DNA of 64,000 nt from JBBQCW01 sp038319025 (GCA_038319025.1 JBBQCW010000013.1:1-64000); one strand, 5' to 3'; positions 1 to 9,348 are shown, counted from the first letter of the stretch. Numbers and translations: made by a program. Notes: generated by a model not told the origin, from the letters alone.

Positions 1-541
1 AACGGCCGGCGGGAACGGGGCGGCGGCGGACGCGGTGAGTCATTGCTGCCTCCTGCGAGCCTGGCGTTGGAAGCCAAGCGACTGGCGAGCCAGATTTCGG
101 CCAGCCAGCCGGCGGCAACCCTGGTCGCGCCGAGTATTGCACAGGCAGGTCGAATCGCAGGCGGCCTCGTCGGGCACGTGCGCGCAGGTCAGCGGTGTGA
201 TCGCCCGCAGCTCCGCCAGATCGGTCAAGACGCAGAATTCGCCGTGCGCCCGTCGCATCACGTCTTGAAAGAGCGCATGGGGGTTGCCCCCGGGCGCGCT
301 CTGCTGCTTCCGCCTTTCGCGCGGAGGAGAAGCACGGCTCCAGGCTGAACTTTGGTGATTCATGGACCGAGGAGGTCCAGAACTGACCAAGGTTCGCGGG
401 GCGCCGAAGGTTGGTCAGTTACCCCCGCTGTGCGGGGTAATCGACCACGGTTCGCGCGATCCGGGCGGGCGAGCCCCCGCGTGCCGCATCCGCGTGAAAC
501 CAGACGCGCCCGCCGAAGGGCACACCCGCCGTAGCGACCGC
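1..541. other. Intergenic stretch, no supportable gene
   Basis: No reading frame here has both a credible start with ribosome binding site and a recognisable product. A leftward frame ending at 40 (possible start 258, about 72 codons) has GC-rich third positions and several Cys codons, but no Shine-Dalgarno sequence and no family I recognise. A rightward frame could end with TGA at 36-38, which would be the tail of a gene lying mostly outside the window. The right half holds three consecutive hairpins, listed separately. Confidence 0.5.
363..440. terminator. Cluster of three consecutive hairpins
   Basis: Three perfect-stem hairpins lie end to end. TGGACC (363-368) pairs with GGTCCA (374-379). 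CTGACCAA (383-390) pairs with TTGGTCAG (411-418), with an inner TTCG/CGAA helix. TTACCCC (419-425) pairs with GGGGTAA (434-440), extended by a GC pair. They sit about 100 bases beyond the stop codon of the leftward acyltransferase gene, so a terminator is the simplest reading. There is no T-tract, and a small structured RNA cannot be excluded. Confidence 0.4.
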
Positions 542-1678
542 TCAGTGCTGAACGGGCGCGGCGGCGGGTGCCGCGTCAGGCGCGGCGTGCTGGGGTGTCG
601 GCCGCCCGACACCAGACTGCTGCTGCTCGCCTACCCAGTCGTCCAGCGCCTGCCAGCGAGCGTAGAGCCAGGCGATGCGCTCCTCCTCGGTCTCGGGCAC
701 CTCCGAGCGGGCGTGACGCCAGAAACGGACCCGCACGGCCTTCCCGACGAGGTCGCCCGTCCATACGTCGCTGATGTGCTCGAACCCGTCGAGGCCCACG
801 TGGCCGCAGACGACGACGTCCGCGTTGGAGGCGGCGTCGAGCAGGGTCAGCGGCCCGCCGAGCCGTGGGGGCAGCAGGTGCTGCAGGCCGTCGGCCAACG
901 CCGCCACGGACGGGTCGCTCTCGCGGATCTTCGCCTTGGCGCGGGCGAGCTTCGCCGGGGTGAACCGCGTGCCCTCGGGGTATACGAGCACGCCGTCGCC
1001 TGGGCCAAGGTCCTCCCCGAGCGTGCGTACGCGCGCCACCTGGCGGCCGGCGTCGTCAGAACCACGGCGCACGAAGCAGGTGGGAATCCAGTGGCCGCCG
1101 ATGTCGAGCGTCGGGATCGACTGCAGCTCGTGCTTGAGCACGTACCGCAGGCTGATCGCGTGCGGGCGGCTGATGAACGTGGCCGGGACGGTGTTGTCGA
1201 TGATGCTGGCGTGGCGGATGAGCACCAGTACGGGCGACGGCTCGATCAGCTCATCGCCTTCAACCTCGAACTTGAGCCCCATGATCACGCGGATCCCGGC
1301 CAGGTGACCAGCAGCCCAGGAGGCCTGGAGCGCGAACACACGCCGGCGACGCTGCGGCGAATCGCCGCGCCACGGCCCCGACAAGAGCCAGGCGAAGAAG
1401 AGCCCGGCCAGGCCGCGCAGCTCGCCGGCCAGGAACCACCAAAGGAAGGCGAGCAGCCTGATGGCCATCCACGGCTTGCGGCGTTTGAGCCACAGGGCCG
1501 TGTCGACCACGACGGCCACGATCGCGAGCGGCAGGAAGAGCACGGTGACCAGCACGAAGGCGAGCACCTCGCCCAGCGCGATACCCATGATGCGCCCGAC
1601 GCGGCGGGCGGTCGAGCCCTCCGGGGCCAGGAGCGCGCCCGACAGGCCGGGGACGGACGCGGACAGGTGGTCGGTCAT
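542..1678 (-). CDS. PlsC-type 1-acylglycerol-3-phosphate acyltransferase family protein
   Basis: Likely transfers an acyl chain from acyl-CoA or acyl-ACP to a lysophospholipid or related acceptor at the inner face of the membrane. The family shows in an H-x4-D catalytic motif (RHASIID, His156/Asp161) and in VYPEGTR (residues 232-238), the acceptor phosphate-binding block. Two hydrophobic stretches precede the catalytic domain (about residues 32-64 and 74-100). At 378 residues it is longer than minimal PlsC proteins (about 240), because of this N-terminal membrane region and an Ala/Pro-rich tail. The exact acceptor cannot be told from sequence; it may act on lipids other than lysophosphatidic acid. 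Confidence 0.85.
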   Translation of the reverse strand: MTDHLSASVPGLSGALLAPEGSTARRVGRIMGIALGEVLAFVLVTVLFLPLAIVAVVVDTALWLKRRKPWMAIRLLAFLWWFLAGELRGLAGLFFAWLLSGPWRGDSPQRRRRVFALQASWAAGHLAGIRVIMGLKFEVEGDELIEPSPVLVLIRHASIIDNTVPATFISRPHAISLRYVLKHELQSIPTLDIGGHWIPTCFVRRGSDDAGRQVARVRTLGEDLGPGDGVLVYPEGTRFTPAKLARAKAKIRESDPSVAALADGLQHLLPPRLGGPLTLLDAASNADVVVCGHVGLDGFEHISDVWTGDLVGKAVRVRFWRHARSEVPETEEERIAWLYARWQALDDWVGEQQQSGVGRPTPQHAAPDAAPAAAPVQH

Positions 1679-1726
1679 CTCCGCGCAAACGGTACTCCCT
1701 TGCGCCGAGGGCGCGAACTTGCGGCC

Positions 1727-2107
1727 TCAGCGGATCGGCGTATCGGCGAGTCGATCGGCGAGCGCTTGCTCGGCCGGCCGGACCGCCCGCGGGCCGCTGG
1801 TCAGCAGCGACCAGCCTTCGGCGTCGTGCAGCGCGCCGTCGATCCGGGCGCGGACCTCAGCCTCGTCGGCTTCGGAGGCGAGGAAGACGGTACGGAACCG
1901 CACCCCGTCGCCGTCGGCGGGCGCAGCGTTGTTGTGCGGCCACGGGCACGGGCCGGGATGCCGAAGGCGACCACACAGCGCCACCGTTACGGCGGCGCCC
2001 GGCTCGGTCACATCGACGCCGTCGTGCAGGCGCAGATGCGCCTCGTGAACGTGGGCATGACGGGCCACGGCGCTCGCGACACCGGAGGTGATCGGGTCCG
2101 CGCTCAT
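1727..2107 (-). CDS. Small hypothetical protein with a CHCH motif
   Basis: A 126-residue soluble protein that I do not recognise by function. The middle holds C-x4-H-x3-C-x3-H (Cys45, His50, Cys54, His58; CGRLRHPGPCPWPH), which could bind a metal or form a disulfide. The C-terminal half is acidic and helical. The ATG overlaps the TGA of the upstream secreted propeller gene (ATGA, 2104-2107), so the two are translationally coupled. It has no signal peptide although its partner is secreted, so a direct joint role is not obvious. The start is set by the overlap. Confidence 0.65.
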   Translation of the reverse strand: MSADPITSGVASAVARHAHVHEAHLRLHDGVDVTEPGAAVTVALCGRLRHPGPCPWPHNNAAPADGDGVRFRTVFLASEADEAEVRARIDGALHDAEGWSLLTSGPRAVRPAEQALADRLADTPIR

Positions 2108-4548
2108 CGCACGCTGAAGCTCACCGTGCGCGAGGCACCCTTGTTGCCCGCGGCATCCCGCGGCGTGATCACGGCCCGGTAGGACCCACGGTGCAACGTC
2201 TTCTTGCCGATCTTGTGCCCGATGGTGATCGTCGTCGTGCCGGCGGCGGCGGGCTTCACGAAGGATGCAAACGTCGCCCAATGCGTGCATGACTTCGCGT
2301 GCTTCTTGCGGCCCGCCTTGCACGACTTCCCGGAGCGATGCCCGGCCCCGGCCTTCTGAACGGTGATGCTCAGCGAGCCGGCCTCCGACAGCCCGGTGGT
2401 GATGGCGGTGCCGCCCTTGACCTTCTTGGCCACGGGCTTGCCGAGGGTCGGTGGCGTGGTGTCGGGAGTAGGCCCGGGTCCAGGCCCGGGTCCAGGTCCA
2501 GGACCAGGATCGGGCCCCGGTGGGTGAGCGATGACGGCGCTCATCGGCGTGTAGACGTCGACGGAGTGCGGCAGTTTGTAGGACTCGTTCACGTCGGCGG
2601 TGACTCGCAGGCGGATCCGCTGGCCGACATCCTGAGCGCGGGGCACGTACCCCGGCCCGGTCTCCCCGAAGATCGAATTGCAGCCGGTGCCGTCCGCGTC
2701 GCAGCTCTCCCATTGGCGGTCCCAGTTGGTCTTGGGGCTCTTCCACGAGCCGACCCCACCGACGAGGCTCGAGCCGACGTACGGATCGCCGACGAGCGTC
2801 GCCGGGGTGAGCTGCGTAGCCGGGTCCGGGATGATCGTGTTCGTCGCGCCGCTGTCCTGCAGGACCGCCGTACCGAAGGCGTTGGAGCCCGAGACCCGCA
2901 CCCGCAGGCGCACCTCGGCGTCCGCCGTCTTGGTTACGTAATCCTGACCGACCGCACCCGGGATGACCACACACGCGTTGCCGTTCTCATCGCACCGCAG
3001 CCACTGGAAGTAGGTGTGCGAGCCGACCGGGGCGCTGACGGCTGGGTTGAAAAGCCAGTTCTGCGCGTGCAGCGTGTCGCCGACGACCGGCAGCGACGGA
3101 TCGCCTGGGGCCAGTGTCGTGATTGACGCGGCGCTCTGCTGAACGCCACCGGGCAGCATGCCGGCAGCCGCCGTGACCTGCCCGCTGCTGGCGCTGGCTT
3201 TGGTGGGCGCCAGCGGTCCCGGGGTCGGGAAGTCGTTCTTGGCGGTGATCACGAACCGCAGGTACTTGTTCAGATCCGCGGCCACGATGGTGTACCCGAG
3301 CTGGTCCTGACCGACGATGTCCGCGCAGCCGGTGCCGTTACCGGTGCACCGCTGCCACTGTCGTTCGTAGCTGATGGTGTCCGTGCCGGTCCACGTGCCC
3401 ACGCTGGTGCCTAGCAGTGTCTGGCCGATCTCCGCGGTGCCCAGTGGCGCGCTCGGCGCCACCGTGTTGACGGGCGGCGCAAAGGTGAGCGCGAATCCGC
3501 CGTCGCCCTGCGTGCCGACCAGCAACGTGCCGGGCGTGGTGAGGAAGTTGGTGACCGTCCACATGATCGTGTGCCCGCCGAGCCCGGCCTGCGTCACCTG
3601 GCGCCAGCTGACCGGCCCGGGCAGCGCTCCGTTGCCGGTGGTGCCGGTCCACAGACCGTTGTCGGTGGCGGCGTACAACCGCGTGACCGCACCGCTGGTG
3701 AACTGCTGCAGCCCGCGCACGGTCCCGCCGCCGAGATCCTGCGTTCCCGGGCCGTCGCCGGCGTCCGCCCACGTGAGCCCCAGGTTGATCGAGCGGTAGA
3801 GCCCACTGGCCGTACCGGCGTAGAGGATGTTCGGGTTGGACCCGTCCTGAATCACGCGCAGAGTGGTCGTGAACGGGATGCCGTCACTGGACAGAGCCCA
3901 GGTGGAGCCGAAGTCGATCGAGCGGTAGATGCCGCTGCCCGTTGCCGCGAACACCAGCGGGGTGCCCACCGGCCCGAACGTGGCCAACGCCCAGACCGTC
4001 TCCCCGGCCGGCATCCCGTCGTTGGCCGGTGGCGGCGTCCACGTGTTGCCGCCGTCCGGGCTCTTGTAGACGCCATGGAAAGCGGTGCCGGCGAGCAAGT
4101 TGCCGGGTACGCTCGCAACGGCCTGTACCGAGGCGTTGAGCTTGGTGGGGTGGTTGGGGTCGGCCTCGGGCCCCTGCGCTTCAGGCTGCCACGCCCCGCC
4201 TGCGGTGGAAGCAAACAGGCCGTTGTCGGTACCGGCGTACACCTTGCCGTTGCCGGTGAAGATCGCCCGCACGCTGGTGTTGCCCGGAAGCCCGGCGCTG
4301 AACGGTGACCATGACACGCCGTCGGTCACGCTCTTGAAGACCCCGTCGCCCTCGGTGCCCGCGTAGATGGTGGTCGGGATGGAGTCTGTCGCGTAGGTGC
4401 GAACCCAGTTGGCACCGCTGATCGCGTTCAGCCCGATCAGCCCCGTCCAGCTGTTCAGGGCAGCCGACGCGCTGGGCGCGAGGACGAGGACGGCGACGAT
4501 GGTGGCGGTCAGCACCGGAAGAGCCCGGCGAGCGGTTTGGGTGCCCAT
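2104..4548 (-). CDS. Secreted beta-propeller / Ig-like repeat protein
   Basis: An extracellular protein of 814 residues. A signal peptide (1-29, ending SASA) is followed by about six BNR/sortilin-like propeller repeats of the form AGTxxGvyxSxDxGxTW (near 63-80, 105-120, 153-170, 202-217, 244-260, 293-315). Three Ig-like modules follow (about 365-450, 485-570, 580-670), each with W-x-x/R-C...G-x-x-C and a late D-x-x-x-x-LR(F/V)-V strand; the Cys pairs suggest disulfides. A Pro-Gly repeat (about 678-693), encoded by a short GC-rich tandem repeat near 2470-2520, links to a C-terminal beta domain. The ligand is unknown; adhesion or a wall-associated role is likely. It is coupled to the 126-residue gene downstream. 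Confidence 0.85.
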   Translation of the reverse strand: MGTQTARRALPVLTATIVAVLVLAPSASAALNSWTGLIGLNAISGANWVRTYATDSIPTTIYAGTEGDGVFKSVTDGVSWSPFSAGLPGNTSVRAIFTGNGKVYAGTDNGLFASTAGGAWQPEAQGPEADPNHPTKLNASVQAVASVPGNLLAGTAFHGVYKSPDGGNTWTPPPANDGMPAGETVWALATFGPVGTPLVFAATGSGIYRSIDFGSTWALSSDGIPFTTTLRVIQDGSNPNILYAGTASGLYRSINLGLTWADAGDGPGTQDLGGGTVRGLQQFTSGAVTRLYAATDNGLWTGTTGNGALPGPVSWRQVTQAGLGGHTIMWTVTNFLTTPGTLLVGTQGDGGFALTFAPPVNTVAPSAPLGTAEIGQTLLGTSVGTWTGTDTISYERQWQRCTGNGTGCADIVGQDQLGYTIVAADLNKYLRFVITAKNDFPTPGPLAPTKASASSGQVTAAAGMLPGGVQQSAASITTLAPGDPSLPVVGDTLHAQNWLFNPAVSAPVGSHTYFQWLRCDENGNACVVIPGAVGQDYVTKTADAEVRLRVRVSGSNAFGTAVLQDSGATNTIIPDPATQLTPATLVGDPYVGSSLVGGVGSWKSPKTNWDRQWESCDADGTGCNSIFGETGPGYVPRAQDVGQRIRLRVTADVNESYKLPHSVDVYTPMSAVIAHPPGPDPGPGPGPGPGPGPTPDTTPPTLGKPVAKKVKGGTAITTGLSEAGSLSITVQKAGAGHRSGKSCKAGRKKHAKSCTHWATFASFVKPAAAGTTTITIGHKIGKKTLHRGSYRAVITPRDAAGNKGASRTVSFSVR

Positions 4549-4610
4549 GACCAGAAGGTAGGCGCGGGCCGCGCCGCTGTCAGTGCCAGATGCGTCTCAC
4601 GAAGTACCGA

Positions 4611-6200
4611 CTAGGCGGAGACGGGGGCGATTCCGCGGATCAGGTCCGCGGCCTTCTCCGCCACCATGATCGTCGGCGCGTTGGTGTTTCCGCCCGGGAT
4701 CAGCGGCATCACCGACGCATCGACCACCCTCAGGCCTTCGACGCCGCGGACCCGCAACTGGGGATCGAGCACGGCCTCGTCGTCGGAGCCCATGCGGCAG
4801 GTCCCGACGGGGTGGTAGATCAGCTCGACGCGCCGGCGAATGTCGTCCTCGATGTCGGCGTCGCTCTGGGCTGCCGCGCCGGGGAAGATCTCCCGCCCGA
4901 CTACGGCCTGCATCGGCCCGGTGGCCGCGATCTGTCGGGCAAGCTTGATGCCGGCCACCATCGAGGCAATGTCCTCGGGCTCCGACAACGAGTTGGTGAG
5001 GATGCGCGGCTTGTCGGCGGGGTCGGCGGAACGCAGGCGCACGTGCCCGCGACTGCGCGGCGACACGAGTACGGGAGCGATCGTGAGGGCATGGCCGTCG
5101 TACTCACCGGCGCCGTGATCGACGAAGTAGGCCGGGGCAAAGTGGAACTGAATGTCGGCCGCGGGCAGACCAGGGCGGGTCCGCACGAACGCGAACGCCT
5201 CGGCCACACTGGAGCTCAACGGGCCGGTGCGGCGCAGCAGCCATTCGACCATCGCCGCAGGCTTTTCGGCATCCGCCAGGGATCCACCGCCGGGGACGTC
5301 CCACACGCCCACCACGTACGGATGGTCCTGAAGGTTGCCGCCCACGCCGACGGAGTCCACTGCGACCGGGATCCCGTGCTCGCGTAGCTGTTCGGCCGGG
5401 CCGATGCCGGACAGCATCAGAAGCTGAGGCGAGCCGATCGAGCCGGCGGAGATGATGATCTCGCGTCCGGCCCGGACGACCTGCTCACGCCCCTTGCCGT
5501 CGAGGTAACGGACCGCCGTCGCGCGCCCGTCGTCGAGCTCGACGCGCAGCACCTGAGCGCCGGTGATGACCGTCAGGTTCGGACGCTTGGCGGCCGGCCG
5601 CAAATAGCCGTCGGCCGTGCTCCAACGCCGCCCTTTGCGCTGGGTGACCTGCACCATCGCGGCGCCGTCCTGCTCGGGGCCGTTGTAGTCAGACACTCGC
5701 GGGATGCCGGCGGCCTCGGCGCCGGCCAGGAACGCCTGGGTCATCGGCCGGGGCGAGCGGGGATCCTCCACGCGCTGGGGACCGCCCGCGTCATGGTCGG
5801 CTGACGCACCGCGCGAGTTGTCCTCCGAGCGCAGGAAGTAGGGCAGCACGTCGCCCCAGCCCCAGCCGGGGCAGCCGGCGTTCTCCCACAGGTCGTAGTC
5901 GAGCGGGCGCCCGCGCACGTAGAGCATCGCGTTCATCGCACTGCACCCGCCGAGGCCTTTGCCTCGCGGCACGTACAGTTCACGCCCGTCGCAGGCGGGC
6001 TCGGGGTCGGTGGCCAGATCCCAATCGCGTTCGGAATGGAACTGCTGGGCGAAAGCCGCGGGGATCACCACACTGGGGTGCCGGTTCTTGCCACCTGCCT
6101 CCAGCAGCAGGACGCGGTTGGACGCGACCTCGGTCAGCCGGTTGGCCAGAACGCATCCGGCCGACCCAGCACCGACAACGATGTAGTCGTACGTGCTCAT
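4611..6200 (-). CDS. GMC-family FAD oxidoreductase (choline dehydrogenase-like)
   Basis: An FAD-dependent alcohol oxidase or dehydrogenase of the glucose-methanol-choline family, 529 residues. The N terminus carries the dinucleotide-binding VVGAGSAGCVLANRL motif. The two GMC signatures are present (PRGKGLGGCSAMNAMLYVRG and SAGSIGSPQLLMLSGIGP). Near the C terminus YHPVGTCRMG supplies the active-site His and GGNTNAPTIM the second catalytic position. The start at 6200 puts the FAD motif directly at the N terminus; a longer frame upstream is in poor coding context. It is divergent from the hydrolase at 6297. Choline dehydrogenase annotation is common for this family but the substrate cannot be deduced; no betaine genes are adjacent. 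Confidence 0.92.
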   Translation of the reverse strand: MSTYDYIVVGAGSAGCVLANRLTEVASNRVLLLEAGGKNRHPSVVIPAAFAQQFHSERDWDLATDPEPACDGRELYVPRGKGLGGCSAMNAMLYVRGRPLDYDLWENAGCPGWGWGDVLPYFLRSEDNSRGASADHDAGGPQRVEDPRSPRPMTQAFLAGAEAAGIPRVSDYNGPEQDGAAMVQVTQRKGRRWSTADGYLRPAAKRPNLTVITGAQVLRVELDDGRATAVRYLDGKGREQVVRAGREIIISAGSIGSPQLLMLSGIGPAEQLREHGIPVAVDSVGVGGNLQDHPYVVGVWDVPGGGSLADAEKPAAMVEWLLRRTGPLSSSVAEAFAFVRTRPGLPAADIQFHFAPAYFVDHGAGEYDGHALTIAPVLVSPRSRGHVRLRSADPADKPRILTNSLSEPEDIASMVAGIKLARQIAATGPMQAVVGREIFPGAAAQSDADIEDDIRRRVELIYHPVGTCRMGSDDEAVLDPQLRVRGVEGLRVVDASVMPLIPGGNTNAPTIMVAEKAADLIRGIAPVSA

Positions 6201-6296
6201 GCTCCGGACCCTACCCCGCACACACCCGCCACCTGCGCGCCACATCCGACAAACGGGCAGACTGTCACCGTTCACAACGTTCCCACAGGAGCACAC

Positions 6297-7505
6297 ATGC
6301 GTTCTCGCACCACCATCTCGCGGCTGACCGCCGTCCTGGCGCTCACCGCGTTCGCCGCGGCGCTGCCCGCCTCATCGGCCCTCGCGGCCAAGAAGCCGGC
6401 CAAGGCGCCGGCCGGGTCCAAGTTCTACACGCCGCCCAAGAAGCTCACGGGCGCCCACGGCGACCTGATCTGGGCCCGCAAGCAGACGGGCCCCGACGTC
6501 CTGACGGGCGCGGCCAAGAACTATCTGGTGCTTTACCGCTCCACCTCCGTCAGCGGCAAGGCCGTCGCCGTCTCCGGCTCGGTATCGATCCCCAAGGGCA
6601 AGGCACCCAAGGGCGGCTGGCCGGTCATCAGCTACGCGCACGGCACCACCGGTGTGGCCGATATCTGCGCCCCCACTCGTGACACGGTGGTCAGCTCCGA
6701 TCACGGGTACGTCGCCTACATCTACCCCGAGCTCAACGCCTGGCTCGCCGCCGGTTACGCCGTCGCGCGGACGGACTATGAGGGCCTCGGCACTCCCGGT
6801 CCGCACCCCTACCTGATCGGCACGTCCGAGGGTCGCGGTGTCGTCGACATCGTTACCGCCGCCGGCCAGGCCGACAAGACCGTCGGCCGCAACTGGGTCG
6901 CCTCCGGTCACTCGCAGGGTGGTCACGCCGCATTGTTCGCCGCCGCCATCGGCCCGAAGTGGGCGCCGAAGCTGCACCTGAAGGGCGTCGATGCGTTCGC
7001 TCCTGCGTCGCACGTCAAGACCGAGGTCGAACTGGCCAAGTCGCTGACCGCTCCGAGCGGCCTGTCGGGCCTGGGTTCGCTGTTGGTTGCCGGTGCCGTC
7101 GCGGCGTCGCCGTCGACGATCAAGACCGCTGACCTGCTCACGCCCGCGGCGCAGGCGCTTTACCCGCAGGTGGAGACCAAGTGCCTGGGGGATCTGAGCA
7201 AGACGGATTCGTGGGGTGCCATTGCGCCCTCGCAGATCGTTCGCGACGGCTATGACCGCACGAACCTCTACAAGATCCTCGACGCCAGCGATCCGACGAA
7301 CCTGACGATCAACGTGCCCACGCTGATCCAGCAGGGCGACGCCGACAGCACGGTGTTCAAGTCGTTCACCGATCCGCTGGTGGACGGCCTGAAGGCCAAG
7401 GGCGCTGCCGTCGATTACAAGGTCTACCCCGGGATCGATCACGGTGGCGTGGTCGCCGCCGGCCTCACCGATGCGACGGCTTGGCTCAAGACCGTCCTGA
7501 AGTAG
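6297..7505 (+). CDS. Secreted alpha/beta-hydrolase (secretory lipase-like)
   Basis: A 402-residue exported serine hydrolase. The signal peptide covers about residues 1-26 (ends SALA). The nucleophile elbow is GHSQGGH. The acid and base are likely in GDADSTVF and in the final GIDHGGVVAAG. Overall pattern, with Cys residues in DICAPT and TKCLGDL, resembles secretory lipases and prolyl-oligopeptidase-like esterases. ATG at 6297 has AGGAG a few bases upstream and places the signal peptide at the N terminus, so it is preferred over upstream starts. Likely substrates are extracellular esters or lipids; a peptide substrate is less likely. Confidence 0.85.
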   Translation: MRSRTTISRLTAVLALTAFAAALPASSALAAKKPAKAPAGSKFYTPPKKLTGAHGDLIWARKQTGPDVLTGAAKNYLVLYRSTSVSGKAVAVSGSVSIPKGKAPKGGWPVISYAHGTTGVADICAPTRDTVVSSDHGYVAYIYPELNAWLAAGYAVARTDYEGLGTPGPHPYLIGTSEGRGVVDIVTAAGQADKTVGRNWVASGHSQGGHAALFAAAIGPKWAPKLHLKGVDAFAPASHVKTEVELAKSLTAPSGLSGLGSLLVAGAVAASPSTIKTADLLTPAAQALYPQVETKCLGDLSKTDSWGAIAPSQIVRDGYDRTNLYKILDASDPTNLTINVPTLIQQGDADSTVFKSFTDPLVDGLKAKGAAVDYKVYPGIDHGGVVAAGLTDATAWLKTVLK

Positions 7506-7508
7506 CGC

Positions 7509-8540
7509 TTACGACTCGCCGTTGCTGACGCCGGCTGCCCCCACGGGCGGCCGGCGTTCGGCCTCGGCCTCGGCGGCGGTGCCGATCACGTGTTCCATGG
7601 TGACTGGGTCGCTGGTGATGCGATCGACGGCCGCGAGCACTTGATCAGCCAGGCGCCAGCCGTCCTCCGGATCGACCGGAACGGCGCTGATCCGCACCAC
7701 GACCGCGTCGTCGTCCATCGACTTCAGCTCGATGTCCGGTGCACCGCGCGTGGGAACGTCCACGGCTTCGGCCAGCAGGTCCTGCACGTCGCCGATCCGC
7801 ATGCCCGAGCGCAGGGTCGCCACGAAATCGACCGCCGCGGGTTCGCGCAGCGGGACGACGGCGCACCCGAGCGCCACGGAGTTGGGCACCATGATCCGGT
7901 CGGCGCCGCTTCCGAGGGTGACGTAGAGCAGGCCGAGACTCAGGACGGTGCCTTCAATCTGCCCGGCCAGACCGCCGCCCTGAAAGCGCACGCGTTCCCC
8001 GACGCGGAATGGGCGGGCGCTGAGCATGACCGTGCCCGCGAACAGGTTGCCGAGGGTCTGCTGGGCGGCGAGGCCGACGATGATCGCGGTGAACGCGCTG
8101 CCGACAGCCAAGGTCCGAGCGGGCAACCCAGCGATGCGCAGGGCGATCAGCAGGGCCAGGCCCACGCCGACCAGGCGGATGAGGAATCCGACGGTGCCCG
8201 CGGTCGCCGGGTCGAGGCGCCCGAGTAGCGCCGGGCCGAGCGCACGGCCGATGTCGCGGGCCAGTCCCCACCCGATGATGGCCAGTGCGACCACCGTGAA
8301 GATCTGGATGTAGGGCCCCAGCCCTGGGGCGATCTGGTTGCGGTGGGCGTGCAGCACGAGCACGCCGATGAACAGCGGACCCAGAACGAGCGCCTCGCGC
8401 CGCGCGTGACTAGCCGCAGTAGCTGTCTCCTGGCGCAGCCGTTGGGCGCGAGGGCCCTCGGCGATGCGGTGGACGGAGGTGCGGGTCAAGCGTGGACGAA
8501 TGGACACACTCCAGTAGTGCCACGAACGCCTATGCGCCAA
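7509..8540 (-). CDS. MscS-family mechanosensitive ion channel
   Basis: Releases solutes when membrane tension rises after hypo-osmotic shock. The 343-residue protein has about four transmembrane segments. The pore helix is Gly/Ala-rich (AFTAIIVGLAAQQTLGNLFAG) and is followed by the beta-domain start (RPFRVGERVRF) and the IMVPNSVALGCAVVP region typical of MscS. It converges on the hydrolase at 7505 with only a few bases between stop codons, and lies 10 bases after the crotonase gene, so the two may be co-transcribed. GTG at residue 12 is an alternative start. Confidence 0.88.
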   Translation of the reverse strand: MAHRRSWHYWSVSIRPRLTRTSVHRIAEGPRAQRLRQETATAASHARREALVLGPLFIGVLVLHAHRNQIAPGLGPYIQIFTVVALAIIGWGLARDIGRALGPALLGRLDPATAGTVGFLIRLVGVGLALLIALRIAGLPARTLAVGSAFTAIIVGLAAQQTLGNLFAGTVMLSARPFRVGERVRFQGGGLAGQIEGTVLSLGLLYVTLGSGADRIMVPNSVALGCAVVPLREPAAVDFVATLRSGMRIGDVQDLLAEAVDVPTRGAPDIELKSMDDDAVVVRISAVPVDPEDGWRLADQVLAAVDRITSDPVTMEHVIGTAAEAEAERRPPVGAAGVSNGES

Positions 8541-8550
8541 ACCCCAGGAC

Positions 8551-9348
8551 TCACTCCGGGTCTGTGAACTGCGGTGTCTGTTTGGCCAGACCGGCGGTGA
8601 CGGCGGCCAGTTGGTTCGGAGACCCGATCAGCCCTACTTGCAACTCGGTTTCCAGCAGCAGATCGGCGGCCGGGTCCGTGCCCCAAGCCTCGTTGTAGAG
8701 GCGCTTGGCGGCGCGGATCGCGTCCGGAGACCTTTGTGCGATGTCGGCGGCCAGCGCGAGCGCAGCAGCGAGAGGATCGGCCGCGACGCTGGTGACGAGC
8801 CCCGCCGTGCGAGCTTCCTCGCCGTCCAGCATGCGCCCGGTGAACGTGAGTTCCTTGGCCACGTCGGCGCGCATCAGCTGGGGCAAGGTCTGCGTGATCC
8901 CCATGTCGGGCACGAGGCCCCAGCGGATCTCCATGATCGATAGCCGAGCATCCGGGGCGGCGATGCGAATGTCGGCGCCGAGCGCGATCTGCATCCCGCC
9001 GCCGAAGCAGTTGCCGTGCACCGCAGCGATGACGGGCACGGGGACGCGGGCCCAGTCGATCGCCACCCGCTGGGCGAGGTTTCCGATCTCCCCGGCCTCG
9101 CGCTCACCCAACTGCTCCATGCTGATCGGCCCGCTCATCATCCCGACGACATCAAGGCCCGAGCAGAAGCTCGGGCCGTCGCCGCACAACACCACGGCGC
9201 GGACGACGGGCTCGGTGCGCAACCTCAGCGCGGCAGCCTGGACGGCGAGGAACATCGCGCCGTCGAGGGCGTTGTGCTTCTCCGGACGGGTCAGCCGCAC
9301 CACGGCGACGTGGTCGGTGATCTCGATGCTGACACGGTCTTCGCTCAT
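8551..9348 (-). CDS. Enoyl-CoA hydratase/isomerase (crotonase) family protein
   Basis: Acts on an acyl-CoA thioester, probably hydration or isomerisation in fatty acid or related degradation. The 265 residues match the usual family length. The two oxyanion-hole regions are GDGPSFCSGLD and HGNCFGGGMQIALGADIRIA. A Glu lies in SIMEIRWGLVPDMG; the second catalytic Glu of classical hydratases is replaced by Asp in this segment, a pattern also found in crotonases of other reaction types. I therefore leave the reaction open. It is divergent from the aldose epimerase gene at 9440. Confidence 0.88.
   Translation of the reverse strand: MSEDRVSIEITDHVAVVRLTRPEKHNALDGAMFLAVQAAALRLRTEPVVRAVVLCGDGPSFCSGLDVVGMMSGPISMEQLGEREAGEIGNLAQRVAIDWARVPVPVIAAVHGNCFGGGMQIALGADIRIAAPDARLSIMEIRWGLVPDMGITQTLPQLMRADVAKELTFTGRMLDGEEARTAGLVTSVAADPLAAALALAADIAQRSPDAIRAAKRLYNEAWGTDPAADLLLETELQVGLIGSPNQLAAVTAGLAKQTPQFTDPE

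Noticed and set aside
40..258. Leftward Cys-containing frame of about 72 codons
   Set aside because: Third positions are GC-rich but there is no ribosome binding site, no family similarity I can see, and the frame runs open through the hairpin cluster upstream.
362..2182. Long rightward frame (606 codons) opposite the acyltransferase gene
   Set aside because: It is antisense to a gene with clear PlsC motifs and spans the hairpins; its residue content is the Arg/Gly/Ala mix of a GC-rich shadow frame.
1727..2974. Long leftward frame reaching back into the propeller gene
   Set aside because: Only the last 126 codons make a plausible protein; the rest is a shifted shadow of the propeller gene. 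The ATG at 2107 was used.
4611..6200. Choline dehydrogenase (betA) label
   Set aside because: GMC motifs are clear, but nothing in the sequence or neighbours points to choline as the substrate.
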